In this document: positions 22,910 through 27,188 of the stretch, piece after piece
Numbering within the stretch: position 1 is the stretch's first letter
How the letters are laid out: the number at the start of each line of letters is the position of its first letter
From: JACCTH01 sp050741915
Lineage (GTDB): Bacteria; Actinomycetota; Acidimicrobiia; Spongiisociales; ZC4RG35
Assembly (NCBI GenBank): GCA_050741915.1
Contig: JBOGEX010000100.1
Location: forward strand, 1-27,188
Direction: 5' to 3'
Length of the DNA: 27,188 bases
The notes under the pieces: model-generated
The model's input: the letters and a program-made list of their open reading frames with translations, nothing else
What the model was told of the DNA's origin: nothing
Databases searched by the model: none
Position numbers and translations under genes: made by a program

Positions 22910-23937
22910 GCAACCACAACAGCCTGTCGGTCGGCGTCTTGGGAACGGGATGGGTGGCTCTGGACCGCCACATACCGTCCTTTCGACGCAACCCCTTCAG
23001 CCGGGTCACCGTGGTCTACGACCGGACACCGGGAAAGGCCACCGCCGCTGCCCGACGCCACGGCCTGCCCCACGCCGCTACCACACTGGACGAGTTCTTC
23101 TCGCATTCCCCCGACATCGTGAGCATCGCCACCCCACCGTGGACACACCGCGAGCTGGCGTTGCAAGCATTCGCCGCAGGCGCGCACGTCTTCACAGAGA
23201 AGCCGATGGCCATGTCGACCGCCGAGGCCGAGGAGATGGCGGCTGCCGCCAAGGCCGCCGACCGAAAGCTCTGCGTCTCCCACAACCTCCTGTTCTCACG
23301 GTCGGCGGGACGGGCCCGGCACCTGCTGGGAGACACGCCGGACCTGGTGTATGCCGCAGGAGTCCAGCTCAGCAGCCATAGCCGCAGACTTCCCTCTTGG
23401 TATCGCCAACTGCCCGGCGGGCTCCTCTTCGACGAGTGCCCCCACCTGCTCTACACCCTGGGCAGCTTCCTGGGTCCGCTGACCATCGACCACGTCCGCG
23501 GTCACGTCGACGACGTCGGGCATCCCCACCAGGTTGAGGTTTTGGTATCGGGCTCTGCCCCCGGCCAGATCACCATGACCTTTGGCGCTCCGGTGTCGGA
23601 ATGGCAAGTCGTGCTGGTGAGCCGGCGGCGGGTGGTGGCTCTTGATCTGTTCCGAGACATCGCCATCGATCTTCCCTCCGACGGCGCCCACGGCCCTGCC
23701 CAGGTACTCGGCACCTCCCTGCGGGCGACCGGCGGGCATGTGCGGGGGGTGCTCACCTCCGGCAGTCGCTACCTCACCCGCCGGCTCCTCTACGGGCACG
23801 ATCGACTGATCTCGGAGTTCGTCGACAGCATCCGTCTGAACCGCCCATCGCCTATAGCCGTCGAGGACGCCATCTCGGTCGTGAGGCTGGCGGAGGAGAT
23901 CGTGGCGGCGCTGGGAGCCTCCCACAGCACCCCCTGA
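22906..23937 (+). CDS. Gfo/Idh/MocA-family oxidoreductase
   Basis: This is a 343-residue protein. The N-terminal Rossmann fold has VGVLGTGWVALDRHIPSF (a GxGxxA-type nucleotide site at residues 10-15), the middle motif DIVSIATPPWTHRELALQAF, and the signature EKPMAM at about 103-108, whose lysine is catalytic in the family. The C-terminal half is the alpha/beta substrate domain, starting near NLLFSRSAGRAR, with FDECPHLLYTLG containing a histidine near the usual catalytic position. In glycan clusters such enzymes oxidise or epimerise nucleotide sugars using NAD(P). The ATG shares ATGA with the preceding stop, and the stop overlaps the next start by one base. Confidence 0.9.
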   Translation: MSNHNSLSVGVLGTGWVALDRHIPSFRRNPFSRVTVVYDRTPGKATAAARRHGLPHAATTLDEFFSHSPDIVSIATPPWTHRELALQAFAAGAHVFTEKPMAMSTAEAEEMAAAAKAADRKLCVSHNLLFSRSAGRARHLLGDTPDLVYAAGVQLSSHSRRLPSWYRQLPGGLLFDECPHLLYTLGSFLGPLTIDHVRGHVDDVGHPHQVEVLVSGSAPGQITMTFGAPVSEWQVVLVSRRRVVALDLFRDIAIDLPSDGAHGPAQVLGTSLRATGGHVRGVLTSGSRYLTRRLLYGHDRLISEFVDSIRLNRPSPIAVEDAISVVRLAEEIVAALGASHSTP

Positions 23938-25388
23938 TGGGCCTCTCGAGCCCTATTCCCCCGGCTGTCTCTCCTCATCTGGGGCGACGTACGGGAGGGC
24001 GGCTTGTCGTCGGGTTGCTCGGCGCCTTCCTGGTCGGGAGGCTGCTGATCCTCGTCGCCGCAGGTGTACCACCGGGGGTGGACGGCGGGAACTGGCTGGC
24101 CTACGGACGAGACATCTGGACGGGCGATCTCCTGGCCCCCGGACTCGTGTACCCCCCCATGGTCCCCACCCTGAGCCTCGTCGTCACCGAGCTGGCGGGG
24201 CCTGTGGCGGGCCTGGCGCTGCTGGCTGCGCTGGCCAGCGTCGCTTCCGGATGGGTCATCTTCCTCACCTGCAGAAGAGCAGCGCCACCGGCTCGAGTGG
24301 CGGCGGCAGTGGCGGTCGCGCTCCTGTGGCCTCCCTCCCAGGAAGTGGTGGCGTGGGGCGGGTACCCCCAACTGCTCGGCTCGGCGGCTGCGATTGGGAC
24401 TCTCGCCCTGGTGCGGGGCTTCCTCGCGCAGCCGAGCTTCGCCAGAGGGTCTAGCGCGGTGGCCCTGTTCGGCGCCACCGCCGCCACCTCCCATTTGGTC
24501 TTTCTGGCGCTGGTCACGGCCCTGGCGGTGCTGATGATCCGCGCTCGTCGTTCGATCCTCCTCATCTGGCCGGCGTTCCTCGCGCTCGGCGCGGCATCGA
24601 CCCTTGCGGTTCTTCCACTTGCTCCGACCTACCTGGCCTTGCTTGGCTCGGCGGCCCGCGCCGAGGCTTTTCATCCGGGTATCGGCACCCCTGCCGCCTG
24701 GCTGCTGCCAGCCATGGGGCTTGTGGCGGCTGGCGTCGTTTCCATCGCAGGCCGCCAGGCTCCCGATCGGGTGGCCGCCGTCCAGTTCAGCTGGCTGGCG
24801 GGGGTGACGGTGGCCTGGCTGCTCACTGGCTCCGAGCGTTACGCCTACGAGCTCGGGCCTCTTATGGGTCTCACCGTGGCGGTGGCGCCGGCACTCCCCC
24901 TCCCCGTCCGTGTCCGCCGGCCGGGCCGGTTCACCCTTGCCCTGGCGGCGGCCGGTGTCCTTCTCGTCCTCCTCTCCTCGCTGCTGACCCTTCGCGCCAG
25001 CGCCTCGCGCTATCAGACGGCGGACGCAGGGCTGGTAGCAGCCGCACGCTGGATCGCCGACGAGACCTCGCCCGACGCGGTGCTGGCGGTGCCCGGTGTG
25101 AGGGGGATCCCGGTTGGATGGTGGGTGCAGGGGCTGTCAGGTCGTAGCACGCTTACCGGTTCGTCGCTCGAGTGGCTCCTCTTCGAGGAGGAGAGGGAAC
25201 ATGCCATCACCGTCAGCCGGTACTTCCACGACCCCCTCTTCGCCGCCAATGCCGTCGGCGAGCTGGGCGCCGACTACCTGGTCATTCCAACCGGTTGGGC
25301 TCCTCCGGCCTTCCTCCCAGATCACGCCCAGGTGGCCTTTCGGTCGGGCGGGACCATCGTCATCGAGCTCGGGGAGCCGCCGACGTGA
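23937..25388 (+). CDS. Polytopic membrane protein, GT-C-like
   Basis: This 483-residue protein has about ten to eleven membrane helices and a short soluble C-terminal domain from about residue 350 (TADAGLVAAARWIADETSPD). The first loop carries GVDGGNWLAYGRDIWTG, with an acidic residue placed as in GT-C transferases that use lipid-linked sugars, and LVYPPMVPTL follows. AWGGY occurs near residue 140. The fold and context suggest a lipid-linked sugar transferase acting outside the membrane, but no family-defining motif is certain. The start TGATG (ATG 23937) couples it to the oxidoreductase. It resembles the next gene in layout and in the DGG and AWGG motifs. Confidence 0.8.
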   Translation: MGLSSPIPPAVSPHLGRRTGGRLVVGLLGAFLVGRLLILVAAGVPPGVDGGNWLAYGRDIWTGDLLAPGLVYPPMVPTLSLVVTELAGPVAGLALLAALASVASGWVIFLTCRRAAPPARVAAAVAVALLWPPSQEVVAWGGYPQLLGSAAAIGTLALVRGFLAQPSFARGSSAVALFGATAATSHLVFLALVTALAVLMIRARRSILLIWPAFLALGAASTLAVLPLAPTYLALLGSAARAEAFHPGIGTPAAWLLPAMGLVAAGVVSIAGRQAPDRVAAVQFSWLAGVTVAWLLTGSERYAYELGPLMGLTVAVAPALPLPVRVRRPGRFTLALAAAGVLLVLLSSLLTLRASASRYQTADAGLVAAARWIADETSPDAVLAVPGVRGIPVGWWVQGLSGRSTLTGSSLEWLLFEEEREHAITVSRYFHDPLFAANAVGELGADYLVIPTGWAPPAFLPDHAQVAFRSGGTIVIELGEPPT

Positions 25389-27188
25389 TCGCAACCACCC
25401 CTCGCACTGCCACCAACCCTGGCCCATGGCCTCGGGTTGTTCGCCGCCGCTGGCCGCGCTGGACGGTGGATGCAGTGGCGACTCTCACCGTGGCGGGAGC
25501 CGCCCTGGGGCGGATCTTGGTGGAGGCCGAGGTATATCTTTCTCCCGACGGCGGTCACTACCTCGCCGACGCCGACGCAGTTCTCGGCGTTGGCGTCCGC
25601 TCCCTGCAGCACCCCCCCGTCCTCCCCGTGCTGATCGCGGCCGTGCGGATCTTCTCCGGTCCGGTGACGGCGTTCAGCATCGCCATGTTCGTCGTCCTGG
25701 CTGCCTTCGTCGGTGGGCTGATGGCGTGGTTCCGGACCTGGATGCCGCGGGGACCCTCCCTGGTTGCGGCCGCGGTTGGCATCCTGACTCCCATTACCGC
25801 CGAGCTGCTGGCCTGGGGGGGAGGCGCCATGCTCTCCGGCTTTGCCCTCATGCTGTGGAGCTGGGCGGTGTACGAGCAGTGGCTGGCCCGGCCTCACGTG
25901 CTCCGCGCTGTCGCGTTTGGGGCCCTGGTGGGGGCAACCGCGGCCGCTCACCCGTTCGCTCTGGTCGTGTGTGTCGGCTGGATCCCCATCCGGTCGATCC
26001 TGGCCTGGACACGGCGCAACGTCTCCCGACCGCGCTGGGGGCCACTGTCGCTGCGAGGAACGGCATCTGCCGCAGCGGCTGCGTTCCTCGTCGGGATCAC
26101 CGCCTATCCCTACTACCGGCTGGTGGCCAGCGAAGGGCTGCGGCTCAGGGCACCTTCGCTGGCGACGGCCTGGGACCTGGCGGTCTGGGCTACCCGGGAG
26201 ACACCGATCCTCATATGGATGTGGTTTCTTGCGCTGCCGCTGGCTCTGGTCCACAAAAGGCGAACTGCGCTGGCAGGGCTGTTCACGGTCCTCGGATTCC
26301 AGACGGGATTCCTTCTTCTGCTTGATACCGACGTCTCCTACCTCACCCGCCCGCTATACCTGCTCCCTGTGCTGCTCGGGAGCACAGCCGGCATCCTGGC
26401 GACAGTATTAGGGTCGGCACTCCCGCCCCACCGAACACGAGTCGCAGCCGGAGTGGCCCTCTCCGTCCTGGCCGCGACCAGCCTGGGTTTCAATCAGCGG
26501 ACAGTCGAGGCGGTGCCCTACTACACAGACCTGCGACCCGAGGATCTGCAGATCTTCGAACGGCTAGCCGGCAGAGGCGGCTCGGTCGCTACCTCCTGGG
26601 GCGCCGACGCCTACGACACCGGCCTGTCCCGCTCGTGGCTCGTGGAAGGTCTCAGCAGACGCCCCGCATCCGGCCCGGGAAGCAACATCTGGAGCACGAT
26701 TCCCGCTCAGATGGTGACCGCCGCCGACATGCAGCGCTTCTTCCTCGGCGAGATCGGCGCAGAGAACGGTACCCTCCAGGTGACGGCAGGTTCACGGATG
26801 CGTGCCGACCCCGCCATCCAGGTATGGGTTGACGGCGCCTATCGGCCCGTCTTATTCGTGGACGCCCTGGTTGACACCTATCCCGTCACATGGTTCGACA
26901 CACGACAGGTATCCCGTGCCGATGGCCTCGATGTCGAGTTCCTAAGCGAGCAAGGGGAGGTTCTCTTCAACCGGCAGGTGGGACTGGAGGCGAGCTCCGC
27001 CTTGGTCAGGCATTCGACCCAGAATGGTTCCGGGACCGAAGGCTGGACCATCTACCTGTGGCCGGCCTACAACATCCACTGGCGTGAGGTCCAGCTCGAA
27101 GGCAACGAGGTCTCGCTGGCTGTTGACTACCGCAACACTAGGGTCGACGTCATGATCGAGGTACTGGCGGGGGAGGTCACCTACCAGC
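25385..27188 (+). CDS. Polytopic membrane protein, GT-C-like, open at window edge
   Basis: A GTG at 25385 shares GTGA with the preceding stop, and the frame stays open to the end of the window (601 codons). The N-terminus is basic and proline-rich. The next loop, SPDGGHYLADADAVLGVGVR, then LQHPPVLPVL, parallels the upstream gene, as does LLAWGGGAMLSGFALML. Several membrane helices follow to about residue 385. A soluble region (YYTDLRPEDLQIFERLAGRG and onward) corresponds to the soluble tail of its neighbour but is longer. It is therefore a tandem paralogue. Lipid-linked sugar transfer is inferred. The true length and 3' end are not visible. Confidence 0.8.
   Translation, partial: MIATTPRTATNPGPWPRVVRRRWPRWTVDAVATLTVAGAALGRILVEAEVYLSPDGGHYLADADAVLGVGVRSLQHPPVLPVLIAAVRIFSGPVTAFSIAMFVVLAAFVGGLMAWFRTWMPRGPSLVAAAVGILTPITAELLAWGGGAMLSGFALMLWSWAVYEQWLARPHVLRAVAFGALVGATAAAHPFALVVCVGWIPIRSILAWTRRNVSRPRWGPLSLRGTASAAAAAFLVGITAYPYYRLVASEGLRLRAPSLATAWDLAVWATRETPILIWMWFLALPLALVHKRRTALAGLFTVLGFQTGFLLLLDTDVSYLTRPLYLLPVLLGSTAGILATVLGSALPPHRTRVAAGVALSVLAATSLGFNQRTVEAVPYYTDLRPEDLQIFERLAGRGGSVATSWGADAYDTGLSRSWLVEGLSRRPASGPGSNIWSTIPAQMVTAADMQRFFLGEIGAENGTLQVTAGSRMRADPAIQVWVDGAYRPVLFVDALVDTYPVTWFDTRQVSRADGLDVEFLSEQGEVLFNRQVGLEASSALVRHSTQNGSGTEGWTIYLWPAYNIHWREVQLEGNEVSLAVDYRNTRVDVMIEVLAGEVTYQ

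Noticed and set aside
25114..26325. 403-codon plus-strand frame
   Set aside because: It spans the join of two membrane-protein genes in another frame and has shadow composition; the real frame starts at 25385.
1..27188. CRISPR array
   Set aside because: No regularly spaced repeats of 24-40 bp were seen; the only short repeats are att, arm and operator sites.

Overview
This 27-kb window has high G+C (about 64-65% by eye). It carries NarL-type two-component genes, an LPFTG-type wall-anchor protein, many GTG/TTG starts and tightly overlapping genes. That points to a high-GC actinobacterium, possibly an Acidimicrobiia-like lineage; the lineage is an inference from style, with no ribosomal marker in the window.

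Region 1 (1-6923) is an integrated element. It is bounded by a perfect 28-bp direct repeat made of a tRNA 3' end (1-28 and 6896-6923). Just inside each boundary lie short TTCTAMCGG direct repeats that look like integrase arm sites. The cargo is defence-like. It holds an OLD-family ATPase/TOPRIM nuclease with a small conserved partner (minus strand), a 30-codon integrase tail, an HsdR-like tail fragment, a frameshifted conserved hypothetical gene, an AbiEi/AbiEii-type toxin-antitoxin pair behind a symmetric four-half-site operator, a zinc-ribbon-like reading frame without a normal start, and a membrane-anchored hypothetical protein.

Region 2 (6924-12800) starts with a second, related tyrosine integrase broken by frameshifts. 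It lies directly beside the second tRNA-end repeat, with its own arm sites. Next is a minus-strand metal operon, reading merR-like regulator, HMA metal-binding protein, P1B-type ATPase with YPC instead of CPC, and a membrane-anchored protein of unknown function. A MerR-type promoter with a 19-bp spacer drives it. A decayed mercuric reductase fragment lies immediately upstream.

Region 3 (12907-16532) has a NarL-type response regulator and sensor kinase (minus strand). Divergent from them are a DUF2218 protein, a 57-aa membrane peptide and a polytopic membrane protein.

Region 4 (16568-19660) is a decay zone. It has a hybrid-kinase fragment behind a lipoprotein-like start, a convergent receiver-kinase gene with a frameshift and an amber stop, and two tyrosine-integrase fragments meeting tail to tail.

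Region 5 (19998-27188, open at the right edge) is a surface-glycan operon. It reads LPFTG protein, GT2 glycosyltransferase with membrane tail, GT4 glycosyltransferase, Gfo/Idh/MocA oxidoreductase and two paralogous polytopic (GT-C-like) proteins; from the GT2 gene onward the genes overlap by 1-4 bases. The frame disruptions I could find all fall in mobile or remnant genes, not in the operons of regions 3 and 5 or the metal operon. I therefore read them as real decay rather than sequencing error, though some sit in G or C runs and reads would have to confirm this.
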